Positions 1 through 11,993 of a DNA stretch of 64,000 nt are shown here, in pieces. The position numbers were made by a program, and so were the translations under genes. The notes under the pieces were generated by a model, which searched no databases, had not been told where the DNA came from, and was given only the letters and a program-made list of their open reading frames with translations. Source of the DNA: Mortierella alpina (Eukaryota > Mortierellomycota > Mortierellomycetes > Mortierellales > Mortierellaceae); assembly GCA_029449245.1 (NCBI GenBank), contig JANATF010000002.1, forward strand, positions 930,001 through 994,000. The letters are read 5' to 3'. The number at the start of each line of letters is the position of its first letter. Position 1 is the stretch's first letter.

Positions 1-1
1 A

Positions 2-985
2 ATCTTGGATACCACTTCGTCTTCGTCAGAGATCCGAGAGCTCAGGGAGCAACTCGAGATGTTTACAAAGATCCAGATGGCGACATTCTCAGAGCTGGCG
101 GATAATGTCTCTGGGGTGGAGCGGATGATGCGCGACATGTCCAAGGTGATGGGTGTCCGTCGCGGGGGCACGATCCTGCGCAAGAAAGAGGCAGATCAAG
201 ACAGGGCTATGCTTGCGATGGAGGTCAAGGAGACGATCGAGGAGGTCATGACACGAATAGGATCAACGCCGGCTATGGCAACCCAACAACAGCCTCGGCA
301 ATCGCAGCGCTGGAGTACTGGCATCGGTATGGGACGATCCTCGCTCGACGGCGATCATCCTCTCCCCTCAGAGCGTACTCACTCGACAGTGAGCAGGAAC
401 GAGGGCAGCGGCTTACTCAAATATTTATACCAACCGAGGAGGTCAATGTCCATGGTGCCAACGTCCGGCACGTCTACCTCGACGATGTCTACTACTCACG
501 TAGACGGGCAATCAGCTATCATGGTCGACACGACCAACGTGCTAGGAGGTTCCTCCCACACATCTCTGCAGTCACCAACAGGTTCTGTTCTATCCGATCA
601 GCAGGACGACCAGGGAGACAGTCGTGTGCAAGCCACGTCGACGGAAGGCGCCAGAGTGCAGATGCAGCTACAGGTTGAATCATACCAGGATCAGATTGAG
701 CAACTATACAAGCGCAAGGCCAGAGCCGAGATCGAGGTCGAGGACTTGCAGGCTGAGAAGCAACGTTTGCGCGAAGAAGTTGAGCAATTGAGAAAGGAGA
801 AGCAGGATCTGCTGCTACTGGAGACAAAGGACGGGGCTCATAGACCTGACACGTCCACGATCTTGGATGGTGCATCGGAATCAGACGCAATGTTGCTGGA
901 GAAGATGCTGCAAAGCCGGGTGGCGATGCTTCTACAGGAGACGGCGCGTCTGGAAGTGCGAAAGATCCGTCTTGAGGAGCCTTAG
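2..985 (+). CDS. 3' end of a coiled-coil protein gene (partial)
   Basis: An open frame runs in from the window edge and ends at TAG 983-985, giving about 327 residues of the C-terminal part; the true start lies upstream. Two stretches look like coiled coil. The N-terminal one (about residues 5-85) is rich in E, K, M and L. The C-terminal one (about 220-270) has heptad-like runs of E, K, Q and L, with further helical sequence to the end. A Ser/Thr/Gly-rich, low-complexity linker with several SP and TP pairs lies between them. No enzymatic motif, signal peptide or membrane segment is visible. I do not recognise the family; a cytoskeletal, spindle or vesicle-tethering scaffold would fit, but that is a guess. 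The opposite-strand frame at 519-890 is a shadow. Confidence 0.6.
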   Translation: MLDTTSSSSEIRELREQLEMFTKIQMATFSELADNVSGVERMMRDMSKVMGVRRGGTILRKKEADQDRAMLAMEVKETIEEVMTRIGSTPAMATQQQPRQSQRWSTGIGMGRSSLDGDHPLPSERTHSTVSRNEGSGLLKYLYQPRRSMSMVPTSGTSTSTMSTTHVDGQSAIMVDTTNVLGGSSHTSLQSPTGSVLSDQQDDQGDSRVQATSTEGARVQMQLQVESYQDQIEQLYKRKARAEIEVEDLQAEKQRLREEVEQLRKEKQDLLLLETKDGAHRPDTSTILDGASESDAMLLEKMLQSRVAMLLQETARLEVRKIRLEEP

Positions 986-1395
986 CGAGTTCGGCCCTCA
1001 GCCCGCGGCAGAGTAGTAAAATTCACCGTAGAAACCATGATTTTTGCAATGTACATATAAAGAGGACCATTCCCAGAAAAAGCATGGATGTGCCTGTTGT
1101 CCTTGTCCTTGTCCTTGTCAAAGGAAATGCCGCATTATCGAGAACCGCCCGTCGACCTTGACATGCTTTTATAATGGGGGAGCTGACTCTCTGTGAGGGC
1201 AGAGGAGAGGAGTGAATCTCTACATGTATCCCATTGTACAGATACAGTACTGTGTGACCAGACAACAAACAGCCCGCCTTGGCACTCAGCCGCGCATCCC
1301 TGTCTGCGTGCCCGCCACAGCCGTCGCCCGCGCCTGTCATGGGAGTGCATCTCGTCCCCTTCGATACCTTGTATGTTGTCTTGTCATCCTGTCGC

Positions 1396-1507
1396 CTTGT
1401 CATCTCGTCATCTCGTCATCTCGCCATCTTGTCACCTTGTCACCTTGTCATTTTGTCAACTTGTCAACTTGTCACCCTGTCACCCTGTCACCCTGCTACC
1501 CTGTCAC
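1396..1507. repeat. 8-bp minisatellite, about 14 units
   Basis: Fourteen head-to-tail copies of an 8-mer with consensus CTTGTCAY (variants CTCGTCAT, CTTGTCAA, CCTGTCAC). The array lies about 100 bp upstream of the ATG at 1605, so within the likely promoter or 5' UTR of the next gene. The variants are ordered (CTCGTCAT at the left, CCTGTCAC at the right), as expected from local slippage. The rest of 986-1604 holds no gene I can support. Confidence 0.85.
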
Positions 1508-1604
1508 TGCCATCTCGCCTTGTCATCTTGTCACACCCTGTTGCCTTTCTCATTCATACCTTTAAAAAAAACACACACGCACGCACACACAACTGATCAG
1601 CCAC

Positions 1605-2585
1605 ATGCCGTCTGATTCAGATGCCTCATCGCTGGCCCAGCTGAAGGCCAAGACTCTTGCAGAACTCGCAGGACCCGTCACCTCTCCGCCCTCCTACGGC
1701 GATCTTGCCCCCATCCAAACCTCGGCCATCAGGATCTGCACCATATCTCTCACAGGCAACGACAAGATCCGGCTGATCGGCACCCCTGCTCCTCTGACCC
1801 CACTGATTCGGTCTGCTATCCTGTCCACCTGGGGCACCATCCAGCGGGAGTCCAACTATGCAGGTGCACACGAGTTTAAGCTCTCGGGGACGCCCTGGCA
1901 CGGTCAAGGGCCCGACAGCGTCCGGTCTCGGAGATTGCTCTCGAGCTTACTCTTTACCATGGCGAGAGTGGGTTGGAACCTGCTGCAGGCAACCGATGTG
2001 AGTCAACGAGAGCATGACAAAGACACGCTATTCTTTGAGTACTCGGAGCCGCCAGCGCAGAGTGCAAGTGGTTCTCAGGACACGGATACAGCGGGTGCGC
2101 TAAGGGAGGTCGAACTGTTTGCAGTGAGTTTCCACAGGTCAGATCGAATCCGTGTGATTAGCCCGCAACCCCCTGAAGTGGCCCTCCGGATGATGGATCT
2201 GGTCAAGCAGGCTGTTGCCTCTCAATGGAAATATGGGTAAAACGGCGTTGCCTTTGCTTTGAATGCCCATCATATATATATAAAAAGAGAGGTCAACGAG
2301 GGGCTACTTTGTTAACAGATTCTTGAGGAAACTCTACCCGTGCAACAATATAGCATCCAGCAGGAGCAAGACTATTGCGGAGCACTAGAGATCAAACTGC
2401 AGGGCAACCCATGGCAGGCCAAGGGCGACGAGAGTGTGTACGCGAGGATGATGCTGGCACAGATGATTGCCAACTTTCAAGCGGACGGCTTCAAGCTGTA
2501 TGCGTCCATAGGGATCGGTGCTGGCAGTGATGGCCACGACGTCCAAAGCTGGGTCTTGCGTCGCGTCAGTTCGTCTTGGAGGTGA
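1605..2585 (+). CDS. Conserved-looking fungal protein with two tandem copies of one domain (two exons inferred)
   Basis: ATG at 1605 follows an AC-rich leader. The frame is open to 2240, and a second frame in the same register runs to TGA at 2583-2585. The two parts are internal repeats. The first copy (about residues 45-150) has 'FKLSGTPWHGQG..SV' followed by a hydrophobic helix ending in 'GWNL'. The second has 'IKLQGNPWQAKGDESV' followed by a similar helix. For both copies to read through, an intron must be removed. GT at 2237 with AG at 2317-2318 breaks the frame. GT at 2202 (GTCAAG) with the same acceptor keeps it and gives repeat copies of similar length: exons 1605-2201 and 2319-2585, about 287 residues. 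Function unknown; the F-K-L-x-G-x-P-W signature resembles uncharacterised fungal proteins I have seen, but I cannot name a family. The junction is inference. Confidence 0.6.
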
Positions 2586-2740
2586 ATCACACAGATTTTT
2601 AGTAAAACACCGACAGCGGGAGAAGCATACAATGCGATAAAACCTTTTCAGTGACGTGTGAATCCTGTGCCTTTCCAGCTCATACAGTAGAGGTTCGGAA
2701 TGTCCGAACCTCTGATCACTCACCACTAATCCCCCACACC

Positions 2741-3010
2741 ATGAACACCCTCAAGTGCATCAAGACCCCCGCGGTCTCTGCAGTGCTCGCAGCCCGCAAT
2801 CTCTTTGCCACCCGCGCCCTGTCCTTCTCCGCCATCACGGCGCAGAACGTCCGCGAGGACCTGAAGCAGGCCGCCAACAGAGACTCGACCTGGAGCGAAA
2901 ACCAAGTCGAAAAGAAGTTGGCGTTCCGTGGACCCCGCTTCGAGAACACAGATATTGATGCCCAGGTACCAGATCTGCAATTCAATCCTCCCTTCGACGC
3001 CATGCCTTAA
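2741..3010 (+). CDS. Small protein with probable mitochondrial targeting peptide
   Basis: This 89-residue frame starts at the ATG at 2741 (context CACACCATGA) and ends with TAA at 3008-3010. The same frame is open further upstream without another ATG, so I take this ATG as the start. Residues 1-35 are rich in A, R, K, S and T with no acidic residue and read 'LAARNLFATRALSFSA', a typical matrix-targeting presequence. The remainder is polar, with the signature 'WSENQ' followed by 'RGPRFE' and a proline-rich C-terminus. No intron is needed. The protein is probably a short mitochondrial protein, perhaps an accessory subunit. I half-recognise the 'WSENQ..RGPRFE' pattern from small fungal mitochondrial proteins but cannot assign a function. 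The antisense frames here are shadows. Confidence 0.6.
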   Translation: MNTLKCIKTPAVSAVLAARNLFATRALSFSAITAQNVREDLKQAANRDSTWSENQVEKKLAFRGPRFENTDIDAQVPDLQFNPPFDAMP

Positions 3011-4396
3011 CTCAGGGATTAATGTGTTCTTGAAGCACCAAAAAAAATGCTTTGCAGATTGCAGATTCCAGATTACATGCTTTTTTGCGATGGATTCGGT
3101 GCTTCAATGCTTGTCATCCACTCTCGTTAAGTGAACGGCTCCGGATCGATTGAGCTGAGCACTGACCTTTCTTCTTGCTTATATTCACATGGATCTGCTA
3201 GCCCCAACCAAAAGCTGCGATTGAGTTGATCGCAGAGGAACCCATCCGTATGGTGGAGGGTCGGCGCGCAAGATGCGACGGAGGAGGAGGAGCTCTGGGC
3301 CACCCTGCCGTGTGGATCAACTTGGTAAATGCGCAAGAATGAAGATATTACATGGATCAGGAACCAGAGCCGATGCTCTACTGCGGACTACTGTGCGCAT
3401 GTTCTTGGAGAGAGCGACAGAACGTGAGCAGGACGGACAGAAGGCCGACAGGACAGCACCATAGCGGGACGGGAAGACTGTTTCTCTTCTCGAGGATCAT
3501 GGAGATGGAAGAGCAACTCTGAGCAAACGCCTGAACGGCAGCGATATCGGAACTCTAACCTAGCAACAACGTGATACTAACTCACTGTCATACTGTTTCT
3601 TGTCGCAATAGGATCGCGCTGGAGCTCATCCATGTGGATACTGTACGTTGACGAGACATTCCTTGCTCCCTCGAAACTGGTAGATGATATGGTTGGATTG
3701 TTCACGTAAGATGGCGATGGCTAACTTCGCTCCTCTCTGGTTTTTTTTTAATTTTTTTTGATGGTTTATAGGCGGCATCCGCTTTGAGCAAAAGCCTCAC
3801 CACCACTAAGCAGCGGAGCGGCCGCTTTATATCTCTTGCACGCTGGCGGATTAGATTAGAGAGAACGAGAGAAAAAGAGCACACGAAGAGGGAGCAATAC
3901 ACAGCATATGCACACATCGCTGACAATGACATTATCTGTGCGGCATGGTCATGATCTACAAGCCACCTGTGGGCGCCCAAGAATGGCTGATGCCTCATCT
4001 CATCTTGCAATTTGCGCATCACGCCTTCCCATTTGCCGCACCTCACACTTCACACTTTACACTTCACACCTCACACACCTCCCACTCCCATTCTTCATTC
4101 AGCCTGTCAGCCGACTCTCTTGCTCTGCCGCGCCCTGTCGCCATCGCCTGCACTCTCGCTTCATTCCTGTGCGTTCCCAGCACAGCCTAGGCACCTCGAA
4201 CCCAGGTTACCCGTACCCTGCTGGCTGCGTCTGGGCTCCATCCATCTTCACGACTAGCACCGCAGGTACTCATACTGCCTCTCATCCACTCGTCTCTTCC
4301 ATTCTCCTTCGCACTGCCCACTCTACAATACAAAGGCTACAAACATAACTCTAGCCAATTGTCCTTAGCTCCACTCTTGCGCGCTAGCGAGAATAC
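3011..4396. other. Intergenic region and golgin promoter/5' UTR
   Basis: No gene is supported. Short open frames (for example 3273-3464) lack coding character. A stretch at 3609-3708 reads openly ('WILYVDETFLAPSKLVDD') after an AG-ended, T/C-rich tract and could be a stray terminal exon, but no partner exon is evident. From about 4010 to 4340 the + strand is strongly C/T-rich with repeated CACTTCACA-like words, as often seen just upstream of fungal transcription starts; it leads directly into the golgin ATG. Confidence 0.5.
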
Positions 4397-7300
4397 ATGT
4401 TTTCAAACTTCAAGGAAAGGCTCAACACGAGTCTGACCTCGATCCAGGAAAAGAGCATCGAGGCTGCCAAGGCCGCGCAGGCTGCTGCTGCTGCTGCTGC
4501 CAACAACGCATCGTCTGGGACACAGAGTCCGTCACAGCGTCCCTCGGGCGATCACTCTCACAGCAGCAACTCGCATCCGGACCTTCTCCTTCAGGATCCA
4601 TTGACCTCTTCCGCTCCTGGCTCCCCCTCTTCGACACACCATCACGGAACATCGCCGGCTTCGTCCACGTCTTTGTTTAGAAGGTCGCTACAGACTTCGC
4701 GTAGATCCGCGGATCTGATCAGCTTTGGGTCTCCACCTCCACCCTCCCCCGGCAGCAACAACATGACCGCCACAGGAAACAAAAAATTAATGACCATGGT
4801 CAACCAACTGACTCTGGATCCGTTGCAGGAGAAGCCAGATCCGGCTCAACTGGAGGCTGTCAAGGCCGCAGAGCCGGGCGGCATCGAGATGACAGAGACT
4901 GTTATTGAAAAACTAGAGCGTCTGCAGCGTTACGAGGCACGGTTTCCAGGTGAGGAGGAATCCCTTTTTGCGATGACATATTGAAAGAGAAAAGATGTTG
5001 CGACCTTCGTGATGTTCATCGCCGATTAACGCAATTTTTTTCAACACCGCCAGATCTGGCCTCCGCATTTAAAAGACTGGTGCAGGAAAAGGTCGCAGTT
5101 GAGGCTGTGCTGAGGGCATCGACTCCACTGGAGGACCTCTCGGATGTGGAAGCACTGGATTCACACCTGCGTAATATGGCGTACAAGAGTGAGGTGTCCA
5201 TGCAGGAGATCAAGCGCTTGAGCGACGAACTGCGAGGTGAGTATAAGGATCACTGATGCGAGGAGGACGGCTAGTAATGCCCGGTCTGCATGCAAAATCC
5301 ACTTGAATTACTTCTAATACAGGTGACCTACTGCTCTACAGATGCCGCAAAGCTGAAGCACGTCCATGCCTTGGAGTCTGCTTCACAATCAGACATGATT
5401 GAAAATCTGCAGGAACAACTGGCCTCCAAGTCCCAGGTACGCTGTTCGGAGTGTCTTTATATCTATCTTTTTATCTCTTCCCTCTGCATGTGTTTGTGTT
5501 AACACCCCTCTTTTTGTCCAACGTCCATAATCTCTCACCGTTCAGGAAATCGAGAATCTGAAGAGTATCGAAACATCTGGAGACAAGAGCGATTTAGAGA
5601 CTCCTTCAGTGGACAAGATTCGCACGCAGCAGGCGCGCATCAATGAGCTGGAATCACAGATCAAGACGTTGGAGCAGCAACTCGTCTCGGCTTCTTCAAC
5701 ACGCACATCTACCAACACCGCTTCTGCCGCCTCATCTTCCGACCAACTCTCCGATCCACTATCGGCCACCGTCTCTGTTCCAGACACAGCCAGTGCCTCA
5801 GCAGTCGGATCAGGGACCAACTCGCCGACACTCAAGGAGAAGAAGGCCACCGCCAAGGATCAAAAGAAGAGGGACCAGGCGCTTCGGGAACTAATGGCCC
5901 GATTGGAGGTGGTGGTCAAGGAAAAGAAACAGGCTCAGGAGGATCATGAGCAGGCCGAGGTCAAGCTGTTGCGACTACAGCTGGACCTCGACAAGGAGGT
6001 AAAGGTCAAGAAAGAGATGGTCGAGAAGCTTGACCAACTGCAGAAAAAGGTTGGCGAGATGGAAGAGAAGGAGCACAAGCTGCAAGTTGCCTCCCTCAAG
6101 AAGAACAAGCAGGCTCAGGAACAGCCGCAGGACGAGCACGAGGCGCCCGTCTCGAGTGACTCGAACCAGTCCGCAGTGATGCTTCAGGAGGATACGGAAG
6201 CTGAAACCCGGAGGCTCAAGGAACTTGAATCTGCGACCAAGGAGGCAAAGATGGCTAAAGAGCTCCTTGCAAAAGCCCAATCGGAAGCCGACATGGCGGT
6301 GAAGCGCGAGGCCGAAGCAACACTGTCCAAAGACGCGGCGCTGAAGAAAGAGTCCGAGGCAAATCAAGCAAGGCAGGACGCCGAAAAGGCACTGGCAGAG
6401 GCAAGGGCTACCCAAAAGGCTACCAAGGATTCGACCGCGCAGATCGAGAAGGAATTAAAGATTGCTCGTGCGCAAATCAAGGTACTTCAGAAACTGGACG
6501 AGGAGCTAAAACTTGCAAAGACACAGCTGGCAGAAGCCCAAAAGGCCGTCGAAGTTGCTCGAGGTGAACGTGAGCAGGCTCAAAAGACGTTGGACGACCA
6601 GGTCGAAAAGGCAAAGAAGGAACAGAAGATCCTGGAGGACAAATTGGCAGAGGAAACCAACAACCGAATCCGGCTCGAGGTCCATGAGAAAGATTTGAAG
6701 CGCTTACGGCAGGAGAAGGAGGAGCTGGAGGAGAAGCTCCGATCTCAGGACTGCTCGACTACAGAGGCCAACGAGGTCCGCGAAAAGGATCTGGAGGAAA
6801 CCAAGGCATTACAGCAGCAAATTCAGACCCAAGAGGCAGATGTTGCTAGGCTGACCCATGACCGTGCTGACCTGGAAGCAAAGCTGAGCGATCAGCGTAG
6901 ACTTGCAGAGGAGCTGACCGCTGCCAAAGCTAAAGTTATAGAGAAGGAGAAGGCGCTCGAGGATAACCAGAAGCAGCTTCAAGGTCTTCTCAGCGAGAAG
7001 GCTCGTCTGGAGTCATCCGCGGCCAAGAGCCAGCAAAAGATTCAAGCCCTCGCAAAGGAGAGAGATAGCGTCTTGGACGAATGGCGAGTCAAGGTTGCGG
7101 AGAAGGAGCAACTCTTGCAATCCAAAACCTCCGAGATGGACGAGCAGCAACAGGAAATGGATTCTTTGCTCCAGGAGAAGGAAGAAGTCCTCGCCAAACT
7201 AGCAGTCGTCCAGGAGAAGGAGCGCATTCGCAGCAACAGAGTTCAGGAGCTGGAATCGGAGCTCGCAAAGACAAAGCAGCAGGTCACGGAGGAGATCACC

Positions 7301-10300
7301 AAGGCAGAAGCAGCAGTGACATCTCTGGCTGCAGCAAAGGAGGAGGCATTGTCGTCGTCGGCACCCGCTGAGATTCCCGAAAATCTCATGGCCAAGAACA
7401 ACAAAAATGGCAAGGCCAAGGCCAAGGATTCCGCGACAGAATCGGCTGCTGCGTCGAGTAGTAGTGTTGAGGACGATCTACGTGTCAAGATCACTCAGCT
7501 CGAGGCCGAAATAGCTGTCCTTAACCAAGTCCCATCCAAGAACGCCCAGAAAAAACTTCGGCAGGATTTGAACCACACCAAGGCAGCGAAGCAGGAAGCC
7601 GAGGCGATGGTCGCCACGTTGAAAATGGATCTTGAGAAGGCGCAGGCCGCTGTGTCTGCAACGGCCACCGAAACGGCCACAGCGAAGGCTAGTAGCACAA
7701 CCACCAGTCCAGAACTCGAGATGGAAATTAATTCCCTCATGACAAGGATCTCGGACTTGGAGAGGGTTATCGAGGTGAAGGATGCGAATTTAGAGGAGCA
7801 GCTGAAGAGGCTCGATGAGGAGATCAAGCGCCAAGAGGAGCTGCAGAGTCGCATCCAGGAACTGGAAAATACGACCGTGCTCGTGAAAGCATTGGAACAG
7901 GAGAAAGAAACCATGACAAACGTCTTGCGGGATCTAAAGGCCCAGATTCAGGTTGAGGCTAAAGAAGGCGATGCCACTCGATTAGCTCAGCAGACCCAAC
8001 TGAAGGACCTGCAAGTCAAAGAGGCAGCTGCCTTGAAGGAGCTCAAGGCAACAAAAGAGACCGAGACGGCTTTGAACAAGCAATTGATGGAAGCCAAAAA
8101 GGAGCTTGAGGTTGCCACAAGCAGGAGCAGCAAGCAGCACACCGCAGCATTGGAGAAGATCGAGGCTCTTGTCAAGGAAGTAGATGCTGCCAAAATGCGG
8201 TTGGCGGATACGGCATCAAGCGGAAATAAGAAGCACGACGAGGTTTTGGAAAAGATTGAGGCCATGAGCAAGGAACGCGAGGAGTTGATCAAGACGCAAC
8301 GTCAGGAGGTTGAGGGCGCCCGCTTAGAGGCAAAGAAGGCTGCGGATGAAAAGCACGTGGCTATGATGAAGGACATGGAAGTTGTGCGCCAGGAGAAGGC
8401 TCAGCTTGAAACTTTGATTAAAGAGAAGGCAGGACAGCATTCTCGAGAACAGGATCGGATCCAGGCCGAGATGGAAAAGATCGCAATTGAGCTGGAGAGT
8501 GTGCGCGAGGATGAGCAGACTGCAAGCGCACAGCTCGTGGAGCTGACAAAGGAGCGGGATTCGCTGAATAGGCAATTAGAGGCCGTCCGCTCCGAGCTGG
8601 AGATCGCTAGCAAGGACAAGGAGGCATCGCAGAAGGAACTACAAGCCAAACATGACAGCCTTGTTCAAGAGCGCGATCGGGCGTTGGCTGACTTGGCAAG
8701 AGCAGATTCTGAGCTCAAGAGTGCTCATGAAAGCGCTACAAAGACTGAGGGGGCGGAAGAGAACGTTGTAACACTGACCAAGGAAGTGGAGGACAGTAAG
8801 TGCGAACTATCCAAGGTCCAAACTCAACTTCAGGAGCTCGAGAATTCTAGTGCGACCGAAATCTTGGGATTGCGGGAACAAATCACGGCCCTGACGACTA
8901 TCAAGACGTCCTTGGAGAAGCAGGTTCAGGATCTCGAACAACAGGTCAAGGACGCCCACGCCCAGAAGGAGGAATCGGCCAAGCTGCTCAAGGTGTTGGA
9001 GGACGACAATGAGCAAATGTCGACGGCCAAGACTGAAGCGCAACAGCAGGTCAACGAGCTGCAAGCCAGAGTCAACTCGCTGACCATGAAGGACCGTGAT
9101 ACCAAGGAGGCGCTAGCTTTAGCAAAGTCGACCATCCATCAACGCGACGAGGACCTGGAGCAGGCACGAAAGACCAAGGCTGAGGACGAGGACAAGCTGC
9201 AAAAGTCGATGACGCTGCTCAAGACTACAAGAAAGCAGATTTTGAGACTCGAGAAGGAGAAGCAGGAAGTGGTGGAGGAACTCGAGTCTGTCAAAACGGC
9301 GATGACAAAGGCTGCTCAGGAGGCCAAAGCGCTCGCGACCAAGAGCGCGGCTCAGCAGGCGACAGCAGCCAGCGATCTGTCACGGCTACAAGCCGTGCAC
9401 GCAAAGATGGCGCAGGACAAGGAGAAGCTGATTCAGGAGAAGGACCAATACTTTGACCAGCTGCAAATGAAGCAGGCTGAGTTTGAGTCGTCGCAGACCT
9501 CGCTCGAGAATGTTGAGCACGAAATGAGAGAGTATCGCCATCAACTCGAGGAAGCCCGCGACCGAGTCACCATGCTCGAGGAGGAGACCTCACATGCCAA
9601 GCGCGTCGCGGAATCCAAGGTGGCAGAGGCAGAGGGCCTGAGACGGAAGGCGGCTGAGCTGGAGACCAAGCTGGAGCAAGTGCAGAACGCCATGAAGACC
9701 AGGGGCGAAACGCACCGCAACGTACTCGAGAATCTGCAGCAGGAGGTGGAGGAAACGAAGGAGACGCTTGGGGCTGAAATTGAGAAATTGAGGACCGCTC
9801 TTAAGGAGAAGGAGGCGTCCATTGATGATCTGACGCGAAAGGACAGTCAAAAGACCGCGGAGATTAGAGTCCTGTGTGAGCAGCAGAGCCAATTAGAGTC
9901 ACGTACCGAGCAATTTGAGGGCGAGGTGGAGGAGCTGAGGGGTCGCAAGCGGGACCTGGAACTGGAGCTTGTAGGTGTTGGCCGCACGTTCACCGCAGAT
10001 CAATGTTTCCCTTGCTCGCTGTCCTATGCACTGACCATCTTCTGCCAAACTTTTTATTTCTAGCAACACTTCAAGGACCTGGAGGCAATCTTGGCGCAAG
10101 AGAAGGGGTCGCACGACAAGTTTGTTGAGGACTCCAAGATGCGTGAGGGCCACCTGCGTGGACTAAACAAGGTGCGATGGACAGGAGTTGTCTGCTGCAG
10201 TCCAGTCGCTTCTTGCTGCTCTCGCATACATCTTGCTAACAGTAGAGACTTGATTACTGATACTGAATTTTACACTTTGCGTAGACACTTAAGGAAGAAG

Positions 10301-10774
10301 TAAGAAAACTACAGAAACAGATGCCCGGATTGTCGACCTCGCCGTCGAATGCTCAAGGATCTTTCACTCCCGGTGGACCAGTGCCGCAGACTCCCACTGG
10401 TCAGACGCCTGTCTTCAACAACTACAATGGCCGGACAAGCAACATGTCACCACAGTCAACACCGCCAAGCACACCCCACTTTGGACGGATGCTACAGCAA
10501 CAGGAGGACGATGTCAATGTCGAGTATTTGAAGAACGTACTGCTGAACTTTATGGAGCACAAGGAGCGCCGGGTAAATTGCATGCAGTCATCTGAACTTG
10601 AGCGCATTGTAGTATCGAATCATACGATCTCCAGGCAATAACCCATCACTAATGTTCTTTTTTTTTCTTTATATCCCTTTTTGGCACGCTTGATAGCAAC
10701 AGCTAGTGCCTGTTGTGGCGCAGGTTTTGAAGCTCACGCCGGACGAGACGAAACGGCTCTCACGAGGAGCGTAG
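4397..10774 (+). CDS. GRIP-domain golgin (Imh1/golgin-245-like), seven exons, about 1909 residues
   Basis: A long coiled-coil tether of the trans-Golgi. I place exons at 4397-4949, 5054-5236, 5342-5436, 5546-9970, 10064-10171, 10285-10572 and 10697-10774; all six introns have GT-AG ends and the joined frame is 5730 nt with TAG at 10772-10774. The N-terminus 'MFSNFKERLN' is followed by poly-Ala and a Ser/Pro-rich low-complexity region to about residue 140. From about residue 155 to 1780 the protein is almost continuous heptad-rich coiled coil (E, K, Q, L, A). A Gly/Pro/Thr linker then leads to the C-terminal GRIP domain, which begins 'VEYLKNVLLNFME' and, after the last intron, continues 'LVPVVAQVLKLTPDE'. 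In known golgins the GRIP domain binds the GTPase Arl1 and brings the protein to trans-Golgi membrane; the Tyr of YLKN is the key contact. Antisense frames under exon 4 are shadows of the heptad codons. Confidence 0.93.
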
Positions 10775-11042
10775 ATGAATATTTGACGCAAGAAACCTTG
10801 CACTTGACAGTTAGAGCATGTGAGATATAAAGGATGAGTTCTGTTGACATATGTCCAAGTCAGCACACGTGGGTTGTACGGCATGCCTACCATCGTTATA
10901 GCTGGCTTCCAACACCGTAGTGAGGATGTTGGTGGCCGCGTTCGTGTCCCTTGGCCTTGTCCAATGTTGCATATCGGCCTCGGTCCAGTTAGCTCCATCT
11001 CACCATCAGAGATGGAGCGCCTACGCCCATGAGCACTAGAGC
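10775..11042. other. Golgin 3' flank, no gene seen
   Basis: Downstream of the golgin stop. It carries no coding frame with support (the open frames at 10669-11070 on the minus strand and 10844-11032 on the plus strand look random). It probably holds the golgin 3' UTR and the boundary between host sequence and the retrotransposon pile that begins near 11043. Confidence 0.5.
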
Positions 11043-11199
11043 TGTAAACACTTACGCCCTTGAGCTCCATGGTCGTTGCTAACTAATAGTTTACCCAGGT
11101 CCACGACCAAAAGTAATAAATACCCAATGTGTGGTTCTCTGGAACGACATCTTATTCTCACCATCTCCTTTCCACATAAAATATCCACAATATTTTTCA
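11043..11199 (+). repeat. Probable 5' LTR of element E
   Basis: The right end is placed at CA 11198-11199, directly before a T8 run (11200-11207), matching how the LTRs of A, C and D end before a T6-T7 run. The left end is inferred as TGTAAACA at 11043 and is uncertain because no second LTR of E is in the window. Inside are an inverted repeat, TGGTCGT 11070-11076 with ACGACCA 11103-11109 around an AACTAATAG core, an AATAAA, and TTATTCTCACCA. The bases TCACCA (11158-11163) are the reverse complement of TGGTGA (11207-11212) just after the T-run, the candidate primer site. Confidence 0.5.
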
Positions 11200-11260
11200 T
11201 TTTTTTTGGTGAAGATTACACTCCACTGAACCACACACCCCCTCTTAAGAAAACCCCAAC

Positions 11261-11993
11261 ATGCCGCCCAAAGTAACTCGTAGCAAGGCCAATGTGTCTG
11301 CCGAGCCTGTGAACACCGCGGGAACGACCGCTGCCTCCTCCAGCACCGTCAGAATCCCCGTCGCCGAAGACCCTGACTTGGCTGATTACTACGACGAGGG
11401 CATGATGGAAGGAGTTGAGAATCTTGCTGACACGTCGTTACCTGACACCCCAGGACGAATGGTTGGTGAATCAGGTGACGAAGACGACGACGATGTCGAG
11501 AGTAATGAACCTGAAGAGACCGACGAAGAGTTGACCGACGAAGAGTTGATTGAACGTCTCCACCTTGAACGCGAGAAATTGGTAACCGCATGGCACGGTA
11601 TGGTGAGAAAAATGGCGAAAAAGTTGGCAACGTCCGACGATGCAAAAGCCGCCGAAGCGAAAGTGCTCGAAATCGATGAACAAATCGCGATGATGAAGAG
11701 GATGAATGAAAAAGAACAACCTCAAGAGGAGAAATCAACAGCCACCAAGGCTGAGGAAAAAGGTAAAAAAGACCAACTTGTTTTAAAAATACCCCCAGAC
11801 ATGCCTCGTTTCGATAAAGGCTCCAACACGAGAACGTTCCTGGTTGAGCTCAGAGACTCTGTTACGGCCTACGTGGGTCGGGAGCGCTTCGAGCGTGATG
11901 GTCAACGTTACCTCAGTTACGCAGTTCGGAGTTGCACGCATCGACACCAGCTCGACGAAGAACTTGAAGCACGCAAAAATGAACAGTTTACAT
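11261..11993 (+). pseudogene. Element E gag, N-terminal piece
   Basis: ATG at 11261 follows an AC-rich leader. About 244 residues precede the insertion point of X at 11994: an Ala/Ser/Thr-rich start, an acidic stretch near residues 75-95, a charged coiled-coil-like part (about 95-165), and the beginning of a capsid-like region ('PPDMPRFDKGS..TFLVELRDSV'). The reading frame that continues past 11993 into 'LEEKTQLLGAVK' to 12040 belongs to the X LTR and is not native. The natural continuation is at 25660. This is a structural Gag protein that would form the virus-like particle. It is broken by insertion, not by internal mutation here. Confidence 0.75.

Noticed and set aside
1379-1510. CRISPR-like array
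   Set aside because: Units are contiguous 8-mers without spacers; simple minisatellite in a eukaryote.
2202-2318. Intron using GT 2237 and AG 2318
   Set aside because: Length 82 breaks the frame between the two domain copies; the 117-nt alternative from 2202 keeps it.
3273-3464. Possible small gene MRRRRRSSG...
   Set aside because: No conserved feature, no splice partner, Arg-rich start from a GGAGGAGG run.
5542-10153. Minus-strand frames under the golgin coiled coil
   Set aside because: Antisense of heptad codons rich in GAG/AAG/CAG gives Leu/Ser/Cys-rich frames without stops; typical shadow.
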